Origin: a virus
Virus record (IMG/VR): IMGVR_UViG_3300035698_007208
Coordinates: 1 to 64,000 of that record
Strand: one strand, 5' to 3'
Length of the DNA stretch: 64,000 nucleotides
Shown: positions 44,833 to 53,303 of the stretch, piece by piece
Layout of the letters: each line of letters begins with the position of its first letter
How positions within the stretch are numbered: position 1 is the first letter of the stretch
Notes under the pieces: generated by a model
Seen by the model: the letters and a program-made list of their open reading frames with translations, nothing else
Databases searched by the model: none
What the model was told of the DNA's origin: nothing
Translations under genes and position numbers: made by a program

Positions 44833-46677
44833 ATGGCATATTCAGTAACAACCACAGATGGATTAACACCCATAACAGTAGCGGATACTACTGTAGACAG
44901 TAGCCAATTATCGTTAGCGTTAATTGGAAGAAATGCAACAAACTACGGTGAACCACTTGTCCGAAACTTTGTTCATCATTTAGAAAACTTTTCAAATAGT
45001 ACACCACCAACCCCCAGCACTGTATTACAGGGACAACTTTGGTGGAATAAAACAGAAAAAACATTGCGTGTTTACGATGGCACAGTATGGAAACGAAACA
45101 CTGCAATTCCAGTATCAGCATCTGAACTAACTGATAGCTTAGTGGGTGGTACTGGTTATTTTAATAGTGTTACGCAAGAATTAAAAATGTACAATGGTAC
45201 TGAATTTAAAAACGCACTTGTACCGGGCGGCACAGTTACAGCAGAATATGCTGGCAATGTTACAGCCTCAGGCAATGCTAGTAACTATGGCGCAAAGGTA
45301 GAAACTTTGTTTTTGACCTCGTCAGGTCCTTCACCAGCAATTAAACCAGTATTGGTAATGAAATACGTAAGTGATGGAACCGCAGGTGGAGCAGGAATTG
45401 GGTCACCAGACGTAAATCATGAAAGTGCTAACACAACCATTATGGCTATTTTTAGCTCACATGATACCTTTAGTGTAGATGTATCAAGTGATTTTTATGA
45501 CGAATTAAGTAACGTAAATAGTTTTGGAGCATCAATTACACAAGGCTTTACATTGCGAAATGACTACACTGATTCGGTTGTAGCACAAGCATCGCTTGCC
45601 AACGTAGCAAATGTGGCAAATGCTATTGATACAGGTGTTATTGTAGACGGAGAAGATATTATTCATGTTAGTAGAGGATATGTTCCTACATCTGACAGTA
45701 CATTCAATCTTGGCAGTACAACATTTCGATTTGGTGAAGGCCACTTTGATACATTATTTTTAGGCGGCAATGTTGCAGGTAATACACCATTAGCGATAGT
45801 TGGTAATGTTGACATTGGTAGTAACGTGTCAAGAGTTAATGCATTGTATGCTAAAGATTTAGATGTTTCAGGCAACGTAGTATTCGGCGCTGGCGTACAA
45901 AATATTGGTTCAAATGCAGCACCATTAGAAAACTTTTTTGTTGCAAATGTGAAAATGACAACTGGTAGTATTGCAACAACACCTAGTGCAAACATAGATA
46001 TAGCAAATAAATTATATGTAGATAACCAAGTATCAGGTGTTTCATCTGGATTTGTTGATAAGGTTTCAGCAGAAAGTATTGGCGGAGCAAAAACATTCAC
46101 AAGTGCAGTTGCAGCACCAACATTTTCTGGTGTTGCCACCCAAATCCAAACATCACAGCGAGCAGTTGCGGCAACACACTATTTAACATTTGTTGCAACT
46201 GACAACTCAACAGCTTCAGGCGAAACACTGTATACTGATTCAGGTGTTTCTTATAATCCATCAACTAACGTGCTGTCAACAACTGCCACTGAAGCAAAAT
46301 ATGCTGACGTTGCAGAAATATACAGTTCGGACGAACTTTATGAACCAGGAACCGTAGTCAAGTTAGGTGGAGAAGCAGAAGTAACAGTTACAACTTCACG
46401 GTATGACACTGCTGTGTTTGGTGTGGTATCAACAGCCCCTGCATATTTAATGAATAAAGATGCTACTGGCTTGCCAATTGCATTAGTTGGAAGAGTGCCA
46501 GTTAAAGTAACAGGCACAGTTAATAAAGGGGACAGAATAATATCCTCCAATATACCTGGAATTGCAGAATCAATTGGAATCGATGGGTATGACGCCCGAG
46601 GTATTATAGGCCGGGCATTGCAAGATAAACATACAGATGATCTTGCATTAATTGAAGTAGTAATAGGAGTTAAATAA
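44833..46677 (+). CDS. Tail fibre-like structural protein
   Basis: A 614-residue Ser/Thr/Asn/Val-rich protein with fibre character. The N-terminus has STVLQGQLWWNKTEKTLRVYDGTVW (split), a pattern of fibre attachment or carbohydrate-contact domains. The middle consists of repeated beta units (STFNLGSTTFRFGEGHFDTLFLGG, VGNVDIGSNVSRVNALYAKDL). The C-terminus (ATEAKYADVAEIYSSDELYEPGTVV to IGRALQDK) resembles intramolecular chaperone or trimerisation ends of phage fibres, with an EAKYADVAE motif at the junction. GAGG lies upstream of the ATG. It overlaps the next gene by one base. A host-recognition role is inferred. Confidence 0.7.
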   Translation: MAYSVTTTDGLTPITVADTTVDSSQLSLALIGRNATNYGEPLVRNFVHHLENFSNSTPPTPSTVLQGQLWWNKTEKTLRVYDGTVWKRNTAIPVSASELTDSLVGGTGYFNSVTQELKMYNGTEFKNALVPGGTVTAEYAGNVTASGNASNYGAKVETLFLTSSGPSPAIKPVLVMKYVSDGTAGGAGIGSPDVNHESANTTIMAIFSSHDTFSVDVSSDFYDELSNVNSFGASITQGFTLRNDYTDSVVAQASLANVANVANAIDTGVIVDGEDIIHVSRGYVPTSDSTFNLGSTTFRFGEGHFDTLFLGGNVAGNTPLAIVGNVDIGSNVSRVNALYAKDLDVSGNVVFGAGVQNIGSNAAPLENFFVANVKMTTGSIATTPSANIDIANKLYVDNQVSGVSSGFVDKVSAESIGGAKTFTSAVAAPTFSGVATQIQTSQRAVAATHYLTFVATDNSTASGETLYTDSGVSYNPSTNVLSTTATEAKYADVAEIYSSDELYEPGTVVKLGGEAEVTVTTSRYDTAVFGVVSTAPAYLMNKDATGLPIALVGRVPVKVTGTVNKGDRIISSNIPGIAESIGIDGYDARGIIGRALQDKHTDDLALIEVVIGVK

Positions 46678-47021
46678 TGAACAATAACGATAAAATGCGC
46701 CAGCTAATTAAATTGATAGAATCTGCAGAAGACCAAGCAATAACATCTCACATTACAACAAAGCGTGGTGAAGAAATTGAGGTTGTTGTAAGTTTTAGGT
46801 CATATCCTGGCCGCCCTTCAACGCAATTTGAACCAGAAGAATATGCAGAAACTGAAATTACATCAGTTAAGTTAAATGGGCAAGATATACATGGTGACCT
46901 TAAGGACCACACAATAGCGCGGTTTAACGACGAAATTGAATCTTGGATGGCCGAGCAAGACCCAGATGATGGCTATGGTGACTATATGTATGATATGAAA
47001 AAAGACAATCGAGAGGACTAG
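46677..47021 (+). CDS. Small acidic protein of unknown function
   Basis: A 114-residue acidic protein, starting with a helical segment (DKMRQLIKLIESAED) and ending DDGYGDYMYDMKKDNRED. The start overlaps the fibre gene stop (TAATGA), so it is coupled to it. It might be a fibre chaperone by position, but there is no recognisable domain. Confidence 0.55.
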   Translation: MNNNDKMRQLIKLIESAEDQAITSHITTKRGEEIEVVVSFRSYPGRPSTQFEPEEYAETEITSVKLNGQDIHGDLKDHTIARFNDEIESWMAEQDPDDGYGDYMYDMKKDNRED

Positions 47022-47024
47022 AAA

Positions 47025-47999
47025 ATGGCAACTGGTGCTGATATATTAGTTACTGGCGGGACTTCCATGAAAAATGTAGTGGCGGTTACAGATTCAATAG
47101 AAGCTATTGATTTTAATAAACCAAATCAAAATATGGGATCACTGTTAGGTTCTCCACCAGATCTTGAACTTGGTACTTTTATAGAATCGCTTACTTTTGG
47201 TTACGGACAAGGTGGATCAGGTGTTGCAAACGCAGTAATCGGCGCAAATATATTAGGTACTGGTGCGGCTGGTGCATTTAAGGATTTACAGGATGACATA
47301 CAATCGCTTTGTGCATTTACTGGACAGCCATTGCGTACCGGCGTTGGTACTGATGTAACAACTAGCGACAAGATTACAGCATCAACATGGAACAACTTAA
47401 TGTTAAATGTTAAAGATTGCTGGGATAATAGGTTTATCCCAGCAAGTAGGACAGCATCAACAGATGCTATAGTAACTAGAACCACGTCATGGACAAATAC
47501 ACTAACACAAATTACAACATGGACATTTTCAACAGAAGAAGATTGTCGTTCATTTTTTAATGGAGGTGGCGGATTAGGGGTAAGTGCCTCCCGTACAGGT
47601 GGGTCCTCTTCTACGCAAAATACATCATTGTCTACTAGATTAACTGCATTGAGTGATGTGTTTTTGTACCACAATACTACTATTTCCGGCGCTGGTACTA
47701 ATGCTAATATAGGATTTTATGAGTTGACTACATCAAATCAACAATTAGTCCAATATTTTGGTGCAGCATCGCCATATACCAGCGATCAAGTTCGGGTTTT
47801 AGCGAAAATAGACAATATTACTAATCCTAAAGTAGTAACAATTACTATGGAGTTAACAGACGGCAGTGACAGCTTAGTGGATGCTGCACCAGATGGCACA
47901 CTTAGTATAAATGCAAGAAGGAACCAGCCAGATGCTAATGGTTCAGGTTTTTCTTTTGCAACGGCATCGTTTACTGCAAATCCAATAACCGGATCTTAA
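47025..47999 (+). CDS. Virion structural protein, fibre-like (unknown)
   Basis: A 324-residue Thr/Ser/Gly/Asn-rich protein. The central part (ITASTWNNLMLNVKDCWDNRF) and the C-terminal part (YTSDQVRVLAKIDNITNPKVVTITMELTDG, split) look like beta-structured fibre or collar domains. It is the last gene before a strong terminator, which closes the structural block. GAGGACTAGAAA precedes the ATG. Function is inferred from position and composition. Confidence 0.6.
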   Translation: MATGADILVTGGTSMKNVVAVTDSIEAIDFNKPNQNMGSLLGSPPDLELGTFIESLTFGYGQGGSGVANAVIGANILGTGAAGAFKDLQDDIQSLCAFTGQPLRTGVGTDVTTSDKITASTWNNLMLNVKDCWDNRFIPASRTASTDAIVTRTTSWTNTLTQITTWTFSTEEDCRSFFNGGGGLGVSASRTGGSSSTQNTSLSTRLTALSDVFLYHNTTISGAGTNANIGFYELTTSNQQLVQYFGAASPYTSDQVRVLAKIDNITNPKVVTITMELTDGSDSLVDAAPDGTLSINARRNQPDANGSGFSFATASFTANPITGS

Positions 48000-48013
48000 C
48001 AGTTTACTGAACG

Positions 48014-48044
48014 AGCCAGTAATCCACGTTACTGGCTTTTTTTT
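48014..48044 (+). terminator. Strong Rho-independent terminator
   Basis: AGCCAGTAA (48014-48022) and TTACTGGCT (48029-48037) form a perfect 9-bp stem with a 6-base loop, followed by an unbroken T-tract to 48044. It ends the structural transcript. Confidence 0.93.
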
Positions 48045-48046
48045 GA

Positions 48047-48054
48047 CTTAAATA
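48047..48054 (+). promoter_or_regulatory. Late-like box CTTAAATA, leaderless arrangement
   Basis: Two mismatches to TATAAATA, but placed exactly 5 bases before the ATG at 48060 and immediately after the terminator, where a new promoter is expected. No ribosome binding site lies between terminator and ATG. Confidence 0.45.
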
Positions 48055-48059
48055 GTAGT

Positions 48060-48416
48060 ATGAGCACAAAATTAACTAAAGCATTACAATTTTCAAACAC
48101 ATTAATGACGATTAATAATCATAAGGCTATTTTGTTAGCTAAAACCGAAGCAATGCTAAGTTACAGCGTAAATGGTGGCACGTTTACTGTTAACCGCGAA
48201 CTATTGGGCTTTTTACATTCGTGTATGGAGTTAAATCAGCTGGTGTTGCTTGATGATAACAAAAATCCAATTCTAATTACAGATATTCCTGAGTTTTACG
48301 ATGAAGTAAAAAGTAGATACTTTGAAGTAGTGAATGATTATCACGCCGAATATGAAAAATTACGCAAGCAGCGAAAAATACACACGGTATTAGATTTAAA
48401 CAAAGATGGCGGGTAA
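48060..48416 (+). CDS. Protein of unknown function
   Basis: A 118-residue, mostly helical protein (ALQFSNTLMTINNHKAILLAKTEAML, split; then FTVNRELLGFLHSCMELNQLVLLDDNKNP, split), ending in a charged helix YHAEYEKLRKQRKIHTVLD. It is the first gene after the structural-block terminator and overlaps the downstream glycosyltransferase-like gene. No known family recognised; no membrane segment or signal peptide. Confidence 0.6.
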   Translation: MSTKLTKALQFSNTLMTINNHKAILLAKTEAMLSYSVNGGTFTVNRELLGFLHSCMELNQLVLLDDNKNPILITDIPEFYDEVKSRYFEVVNDYHAEYEKLRKQRKIHTVLDLNKDGG

Positions 48417-49338
48417 CATGCCAGACCAAGCTGCTGCAATTTTAGGAAGCAAAACACCCACACGAGGCGTAATGATGTTTGCGCACAACAACACGGAGAT
48501 TGACTACTTTAAACTCGCAGTAGTTAACGCGTTACTCGTAAAAAAACACATGGGTATTAATAACATTACTTTAGTAACTGATTCCTTTAGTTTAGCATAC
48601 GCCGAACAAACATTAGGCAAAGACTTAATAAAAGCTGCAATTAATAATATTGTGGTTTCTGACAAGACGAGTGTATTTCAGTCAAAAAATATACGAACAT
48701 ATAAAGATACAGTGCATCATACTAAAAGTTTACCCTTCCATAATTTTAACAGATGTGATGCGTATGACATATCGCCATACGATGAAACAATTCTGATAGA
48801 TGCAGATTATTTAATCCTAAGTGACACGCTAAATCAATGCTGGGGCCATAATAATGAACTAATGATGAATTGGAAATGGCAAGACGTAATGCATGAACGA
48901 AAATACACAGGATTGGATCGCTTGCATGATATAGGAATTACAATGTATTGGGCAACGGTTGTTTATTTTCGCAAAACAGCACACAATGAGTCATTCTTTA
49001 ATTGTGTGCAGCATGTACGAAGCAACACTAAATTTTATAAAGAATTATACCAATGGGATGGTAAGTTATATCGTAACGATTACAGTTTTTCAATTGCAGC
49101 ACATATGATGTCAGGATTTATAGACAAGGGAATCCCACAACTGCCAACAACCTTATATAAAACATTTGATACTGACGATGTTCATTCTGTTGACAATACT
49201 AACAGTCTTGTGTTATACTTAGAAAAGCCTAATAGTTCTGGAGATTTTATATTGGCACGATGGACCGGTATAGATTTGCATGTAATGAATAAATGGGCGT
49301 TTAATCGCATAAGTGACCAATTATTGGAAGAGTTATGA
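48406..49338 (+). CDS. Glycosyltransferase-like protein (GT-A type)
   Basis: A 310-residue protein with a GT-A layout: an N-terminal nucleotide-binding-like beta-alpha unit (RGVMMFAHNNTEIDYFKLAVVNALLV, split) and a DxD motif in LIDADYLI near residue 132. A matching protein at 50537 has the same architecture (ISPYDETILIDADY here, MTPYDETVILDTDM there). It would transfer a sugar from an activated donor using a divalent metal. The acceptor is unknown; phage DNA, virion protein or host surface are possible. Two starts are possible: 48406 inside the upstream gene, or 48418 one base after its stop. Neither has a strong ribosome binding site. Confidence 0.65.
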   Translation: MAGNMPDQAAAILGSKTPTRGVMMFAHNNTEIDYFKLAVVNALLVKKHMGINNITLVTDSFSLAYAEQTLGKDLIKAAINNIVVSDKTSVFQSKNIRTYKDTVHHTKSLPFHNFNRCDAYDISPYDETILIDADYLILSDTLNQCWGHNNELMMNWKWQDVMHERKYTGLDRLHDIGITMYWATVVYFRKTAHNESFFNCVQHVRSNTKFYKELYQWDGKLYRNDYSFSIAAHMMSGFIDKGIPQLPTTLYKTFDTDDVHSVDNTNSLVLYLEKPNSSGDFILARWTGIDLHVMNKWAFNRISDQLLEEL

Positions 49339-49565
49339 ATAAAACAGAATACACTATTGTAGATACTGCTGACCCCCTTAACAAACTGAAAGTTGTATTT
49401 GTTCACCGAACTTGCAAATGTATGAGCCAAGGGTGTGTAGATGATGAACTACAAATTTGGGAAGAGGGTGACGAATATCCCTATAGGCTGCAATTGCCCC
49501 AATTAATGACGCCTATTATTGAGGGTTTATTAAATAAAGAATACAAATTGGAAGAATTGAAATGA
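49335..49565 (+). CDS. Small protein of unknown function
   Basis: A 76-residue acidic protein with a Cys-rich centre (HRTCKCMSQGC). It overlaps the upstream and downstream genes by 4 bases each (ATGA), so it belongs to a coupled set of short genes. The Cys cluster might bind a metal. Not recognised. Confidence 0.55.
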   Translation: MNKTEYTIVDTADPLNKLKVVFVHRTCKCMSQGCVDDELQIWEEGDEYPYRLQLPQLMTPIIEGLLNKEYKLEELK

Positions 49566-49873
49566 TAGTGTCATGGCAAAAGAAAGCATTAGAAAAACGA
49601 TGGAATAGCCTGACGCAACTTAAAGATTATATAATAACGAACAAATTAGAAAAGATCTTAAGGTTTACCGGATCTCAATTAGAAACAGACAAGGCGTATT
49701 ATGGATTATACGCTGGAGAAATAAGTGTTACACTTAAGGATAAAACCAAACCTCGTAAAATAAAAACATCACCAATTTTAGCTACTGCAACAGCAAAGGC
49801 AAGTACGCCAAAAACTGGGAAAGTAGTTAAAAAAGTAGTTAAAAAAGTAATAGATAAGAAGAAAAAGAAATGA
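49562..49873 (+). CDS. Small basic protein with Lys-rich tail
   Basis: A 103-residue protein. The N-terminal 65 residues look globular (WQKKALEKRWNSLTQLKDYI). The last 40 are Ala/Thr/Lys-rich and end in a lysine run, like a nucleic-acid-binding or disordered tail. It overlaps both neighbours by 4 bases. Not recognised. Confidence 0.55.
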   Translation: MIVSWQKKALEKRWNSLTQLKDYIITNKLEKILRFTGSQLETDKAYYGLYAGEISVTLKDKTKPRKIKTSPILATATAKASTPKTGKVVKKVVKKVIDKKKKK

Positions 49874-50133
49874 TAGAAATAATAGATTGGTTATCCCAAA
49901 CTGTGATTATATTTACTGGTATTGGCTCAATATACTTAGTATCGTCACAACACGCAAAAACAAGAATGTATGCTGGTATTATTGGGCTTATTGGTGAGCC
50001 TTTTTGGTTAACTACTGCATTAATAAACGGGCAATGGGGACTTGTTATATTAGTAGTCGCCTACGGTATTAACTGGAGTAGAGTATTTTGGAAAAACTAT
50101 AAAGCTTATAAATTAGAGGAAACAAATGAGTAA
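49870..50133 (+). CDS. Small inner-membrane protein
   Basis: An 87-residue protein with three predicted transmembrane helices: residues about 8-25 (TVIIFTGIGSIYLV), 32-50 (MYAGIIGLIGEPFWLTTAL) and 53-73 (GQWGLVILVVAYGINW). Short proteins of this style (GEPFW...QWG....YGINW) occur in many T4-like phages (memory). Function is unknown. It overlaps the pyrophosphohydrolase gene by 8 bases. Confidence 0.65.
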   Translation: MIEIIDWLSQTVIIFTGIGSIYLVSSQHAKTRMYAGIIGLIGEPFWLTTALINGQWGLVILVVAYGINWSRVFWKNYKAYKLEETNE

Positions 50134-50512
50134 TTTCGACAAAGTAAAAGAATTTCACGAAACATATAACTGTTTAATTAATGACACCCCGCAATTTCCT
50201 AACGCAACTGTAGTACAAGCACGTACTGATTTTATCGAAGAGGAAGTACAGGAACTTAAAGACGCAATAGCAGAAAACGACATTGTTGAGGTAGGTGACG
50301 CATTAACTGATATATTGTATTTTGTATATGGTGCCGCACTTTGTTACGGTATTGACATAGACGCATGTTTCGCAGAAGTGCATCGGTCAAACATGAGTAA
50401 ACTGGGTGCTGATGGGTTGCCTATATATAGGGAAGATGGTAAGGTGCTAAAAGGACCAGACTACTTTAAACCAGACTTAACTAAAATTATTAGTGGAAAA
50501 TTGAGTGACTAA
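50126..50512 (+). CDS. MazG-like / phosphoribosyl-ATP pyrophosphohydrolase-fold protein
   Basis: A 128-residue all-alpha NTP pyrophosphohydrolase. The metal-binding pattern is visible: EEEVQELKDAI (about residues 36-46), then EVGDALTDILYFVYG (about 54-68). The C-terminal HRSNMSKLGADG and GPDYFKPDL are typical of the HisE/MazG-like phage group. It hydrolyses nucleoside triphosphates to monophosphates and pyrophosphate. In phages it is thought to adjust nucleotide or (p)ppGpp pools or remove modified nucleotides. The start is supported by AGAGGAAAC. It sits among short accessory genes. Confidence 0.85.
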   Translation: MSNFDKVKEFHETYNCLINDTPQFPNATVVQARTDFIEEEVQELKDAIAENDIVEVGDALTDILYFVYGAALCYGIDIDACFAEVHRSNMSKLGADGLPIYREDGKVLKGPDYFKPDLTKIISGKLSD

Positions 50513-50536
50513 AATAGTATTTGCGCGGCACAGATA

Positions 50537-51421
50537 ATGTCAAGAGGGTATATTTGCATAGCTCAAAATAATTCAACAACTGACTATCTTAGGCAGGCAT
50601 ACGCCCTTGCGTTGAATTTAAAGTTAACACAAAGTGGTGTCAGTAACTTAACTGTATGTGTAGATGCTGATACTAAGAAGTTAATTAAGCCAAAACACAG
50701 AAAGGTATTTGATAAGGTTGTAGATATTCCGTGGAACGATGATGCAAAGGACGCAGAGTGGAAAGTTAACAATAAATGGAAATTTTATCACATGACTCCG
50801 TATGACGAAACTGTCATACTAGACACTGATATGATATTTCCGACAGATGTAAGCTATTGGTGGGATATTCTGTCAGAGCGCGATGTTTGGTCTACTACTA
50901 ATGTAAAAACGTATAGAGGCGAGGACGTTGGCGCTGATAGGCATTATAGGAAGTACTTTTTAGCAAATAATTTACCAAACGTATATACTGCATTCTTTTA
51001 TTTTAAAAAATCAGAACTAGCAAGTGAATTATTTGCTATGATTGAAATCGTATTCCAGCATTGGCAACGCATGTACCACAAATACATGCCTAAAGGCAAA
51101 CCTGATCGGCTAAGTGGTGATGTATCGTATGCGTTAGCTATGCAATTACTAGACATAACACATTTATGTACAAAACACAATGTCAAGCATGTTCCTACCT
51201 TTGCGCACATGAAGAGCAATGTACAACACATACCGTCAAGTAAAATTAGTGATAAGTGGTCAGAAACATTACCTACATATTATAATACTTGTCGGGATTT
51301 TAAAATTGGTAACTTTTCACAAATTTATCCGTTCCATTATGTGGAAAAAGATTGGATAACTCCTGAAATGATAGAACAAATGGAGAAGGAATATGATTTC
51401 ACCAAAAGCACTAGCCCGTAA
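50537..51421 (+). CDS. Glycosyltransferase-like protein (GT-A type)
   Basis: A 294-residue protein and paralogue in architecture to the one at 48406. It has an N-terminal ICIAQNNSTTDYLRQAYALALNL segment (split), a DxD motif DTD at residues 96-98 followed by MIFP, and a conserved C-terminal half with SGDVSYALAM and HPF-like HYVEKDWITPEM. Metal-dependent sugar transfer is predicted; donor and acceptor are unknown. There is no strong ribosome binding site before 50537. It overlaps the next gene by 29 bases. Confidence 0.65.
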   Translation: MSRGYICIAQNNSTTDYLRQAYALALNLKLTQSGVSNLTVCVDADTKKLIKPKHRKVFDKVVDIPWNDDAKDAEWKVNNKWKFYHMTPYDETVILDTDMIFPTDVSYWWDILSERDVWSTTNVKTYRGEDVGADRHYRKYFLANNLPNVYTAFFYFKKSELASELFAMIEIVFQHWQRMYHKYMPKGKPDRLSGDVSYALAMQLLDITHLCTKHNVKHVPTFAHMKSNVQHIPSSKISDKWSETLPTYYNTCRDFKIGNFSQIYPFHYVEKDWITPEMIEQMEKEYDFTKSTSP

Positions 51422-52052
51422 AAAGTTATTTCTTAAAGAAAAAGAAAAGCATGGCGGAATTGAAGGTATTCAAAAGCACATTAATGAAACAAAATGCAAT
51501 ATGTGGTTTAACGACGACGGTGACATTATGTCAATTAGTAAAATAGAAAATAAAAAACTCTCTAAAAAATACAAGCACACTATTTTAACAACGTCACAAT
51601 TAAGATTACTTAAAGATAAAAGCTGGTCATTGTTTAGGGTAAGATTAGATCCTAAATCAGATTTAATATGTCATCTTGAGCAACGGCCAATAGCTGCAAA
51701 TGTCGTTACCAGTAGCAATCAATACTTAACCTTGGTTACTTATAAACGTAAAAACGATAAACTTTATGATATTAAAGTTGAGATCACCCAGAATAACTTT
51801 ATAATAACAGGGCACACTAGTTTAATTTCAAAATATGACAGTATAGAACAAACTAACTGTACAGCAAACGGAAAAAAAGATTTAATATTCCACTTAACAT
51901 CAATAAATAATCCAAGTTTTCTATTGCAAACTATTACAATTCCTCTTGTGGAATTAATAAGCAATAAGCAAGTATCTAGAAAAATGGAAACAGATATGAC
52001 TCAGTGCAGTGTGTACACCATACCTGTAGTTGATAAATATATTCGAAAATAA
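51393..52052 (+). CDS. Protein of unknown function
   Basis: A 219-residue protein. A Lys-rich N-terminal helix (ALARKKLFLKEKEKHGGI) is followed by beta-rich sequence with no obvious catalytic motif. AGAAGGAATATG gives a good ribosome binding site (GAAGGA), so the start inside the upstream gene is credible. It lies between two glycosyltransferase-like genes. Not recognised; a DNA-interacting or structural role cannot be told apart. Confidence 0.55.
   Translation: MISPKALARKKLFLKEKEKHGGIEGIQKHINETKCNMWFNDDGDIMSISKIENKKLSKKYKHTILTTSQLRLLKDKSWSLFRVRLDPKSDLICHLEQRPIAANVVTSSNQYLTLVTYKRKNDKLYDIKVEITQNNFIITGHTSLISKYDSIEQTNCTANGKKDLIFHLTSINNPSFLLQTITIPLVELISNKQVSRKMETDMTQCSVYTIPVVDKYIRK
52032..52039 (+). 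promoter_or_regulatory. Possible late-type promoter GATAAATA
   Basis: Same octamer as the other late boxes, inside the end of the upstream gene, 25 bases before the ATG at 52065. Chance occurrence in coding sequence cannot be excluded. Confidence 0.35.
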
Positions 52053-52064
52053 TAGAGAAAAAGC

Positions 52065-53039
52065 ATGGCAGAAATAGACGTAACAGAATTAGACATATTT
52101 TATATAAGTTATGATGAACCAAACGCTGAAGAAAATTGGGCAGACCTGTTGAATAAGGTTCCTTGGGCAAAACGGGTGCATGGCATTAAAGGATTTGACG
52201 CAGCACATAAGGAATGCGCAAATCAAAGTGAAACAGATCGATTTATTACTGTAGATGGCGACAATAAGGTAATGGAAGACTTTTTTGAACAAGTGCTTGA
52301 TGTTCCAGATACTGATCATGATGGTAACTCGTTAGACGAAAGTATATTCTCATGGAATGCAAAAAACTTACTTAATGGATTAGTGTATGGTAACGGTGGA
52401 ATTAAATGTTGGCCCACGAACTATGCTAAAAATATGAAAACTCATGAAGCAGCAGATGATGGCGAAGGCATGGAGTTTTGTTGGAAGCTTAACTATATTC
52501 AATTAAATGACACTTTTTCTGAAATACACCAAACATCAACACCCTTTCAAGCATTTAGATCAGGATTTAGAGAAGGTGTAAAGATGAGTCTCGCACAAGG
52601 CCTACACGTTGAGCCAGCAGACTTTAAAAATAAAATTTGGTGGCAAAATTTTAATAGGTTACAGGTATGGTGTAATATTGGAAACGATATACAAAATGGA
52701 ATATGGGCAATGTATGGTGCAAGACTTGGCTGTAAAATGACCGTACTAGATAAGTTTGATACTAACTTGATTAGCGATTATGAATGGTTTAATCAGTTTT
52801 TTGATAACTTAAGCAAGACAGTCAAAACACATGACGGTAAGTGGCAATCAGATGAGCCTGATCTAACAACACAGCATTTAGGAGAACTTTTAAATGAAGA
52901 AATACCTGGTATGGTATTAACGCAACCAAATAAAAAAGTAAGCGAATTTTTTAAGCTTACGTACACTAATCCGCCCCGCTGGGGAGTAATGATTCGTGAA
53001 AAACAAATACAGGCGCTATTGGAAGCACAGGCAAAATAA
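52065..53039 (+). CDS. Glycosyltransferase-like protein with TVDGDN motif
   Basis: A 324-residue protein. The N-terminus, DIFYISYDEPNAEENWADL, is followed by WAKRVHGIKGFDAAH and SETDRFITVDGDNKV, with the DGDN acting as the DxD-like metal/nucleotide-sugar site at about residues 65-68. This is a GT-A-type arrangement found in proteins of marine T4-like phages (memory). The C-terminal half is Trp-rich and helical. It may glycosylate phage DNA or virion components. GAGAAAAAGC precedes the ATG. It is followed by a host-type promoter, so it closes this transcription unit. Confidence 0.65.
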   Translation: MAEIDVTELDIFYISYDEPNAEENWADLLNKVPWAKRVHGIKGFDAAHKECANQSETDRFITVDGDNKVMEDFFEQVLDVPDTDHDGNSLDESIFSWNAKNLLNGLVYGNGGIKCWPTNYAKNMKTHEAADDGEGMEFCWKLNYIQLNDTFSEIHQTSTPFQAFRSGFREGVKMSLAQGLHVEPADFKNKIWWQNFNRLQVWCNIGNDIQNGIWAMYGARLGCKMTVLDKFDTNLISDYEWFNQFFDNLSKTVKTHDGKWQSDEPDLTTQHLGELLNEEIPGMVLTQPNKKVSEFFKLTYTNPPRWGVMIREKQIQALLEAQAK

Positions 53040-53054
53040 GACAATCATTACTCC

Positions 53055-53082
53055 TTGACAAATTGCAATTATGTGCTACACT
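53055..53082 (+). promoter_or_regulatory. Sigma70-type promoter for the small-gene cluster
   Basis: TTGACA (53055-53060) is perfect; TACACT (53077-53082) is a 4/6 match at 16-base spacing. GGAG (53097-53100) and the ATG at 53108 follow. Probably used early by host polymerase. Confidence 0.65.
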
Positions 53083-53107
53083 TTGTTAAACAAATAGGAG
53101 CTAAATT

Positions 53108-53293
53108 ATGGATCTTGAGTCAATGACATTGCAGGAATTAGTACTTTATATGTCGAGACATCATAGAGGTATTTCTAATAACTGTTTTGAGGATGAAATC
53201 TACCCAATACTATTTTCCAAAGTAGGACTGCCATCTTATCTCGATGACGATGACTATGATGATGACGATGACTATGATGATCCTACAAAATAA
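53108..53293 (+). CDS. Small protein with poly-Asp/Tyr tail
   Basis: A 61-residue protein: a helical N-terminal 40 residues (LESMTLQELVLYMSRHH), then a tail of Asp-Asp-Tyr repeats encoded by gatgacgat-type DNA repeats (53240-53282). First gene after a sigma70-type promoter, with a good AGGAG site. Acidic early phage proteins often mimic DNA or bind host regulators, but nothing specific is visible here. Confidence 0.6.
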   Translation: MDLESMTLQELVLYMSRHHRGISNNCFEDEIYPILFSKVGLPSYLDDDDYDDDDDYDDPTK

Positions 53294-53303
53294 GGAAATA
53301 ATA

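Noticed and set aside
53244-53303. Upstream extension of the WYL_2-like gene with Met-Thr repeats
   Set aside because: It is the out-of-frame reading of the Asp-repeat DNA of the previous gene; a good ribosome binding site supports the start at 53304.
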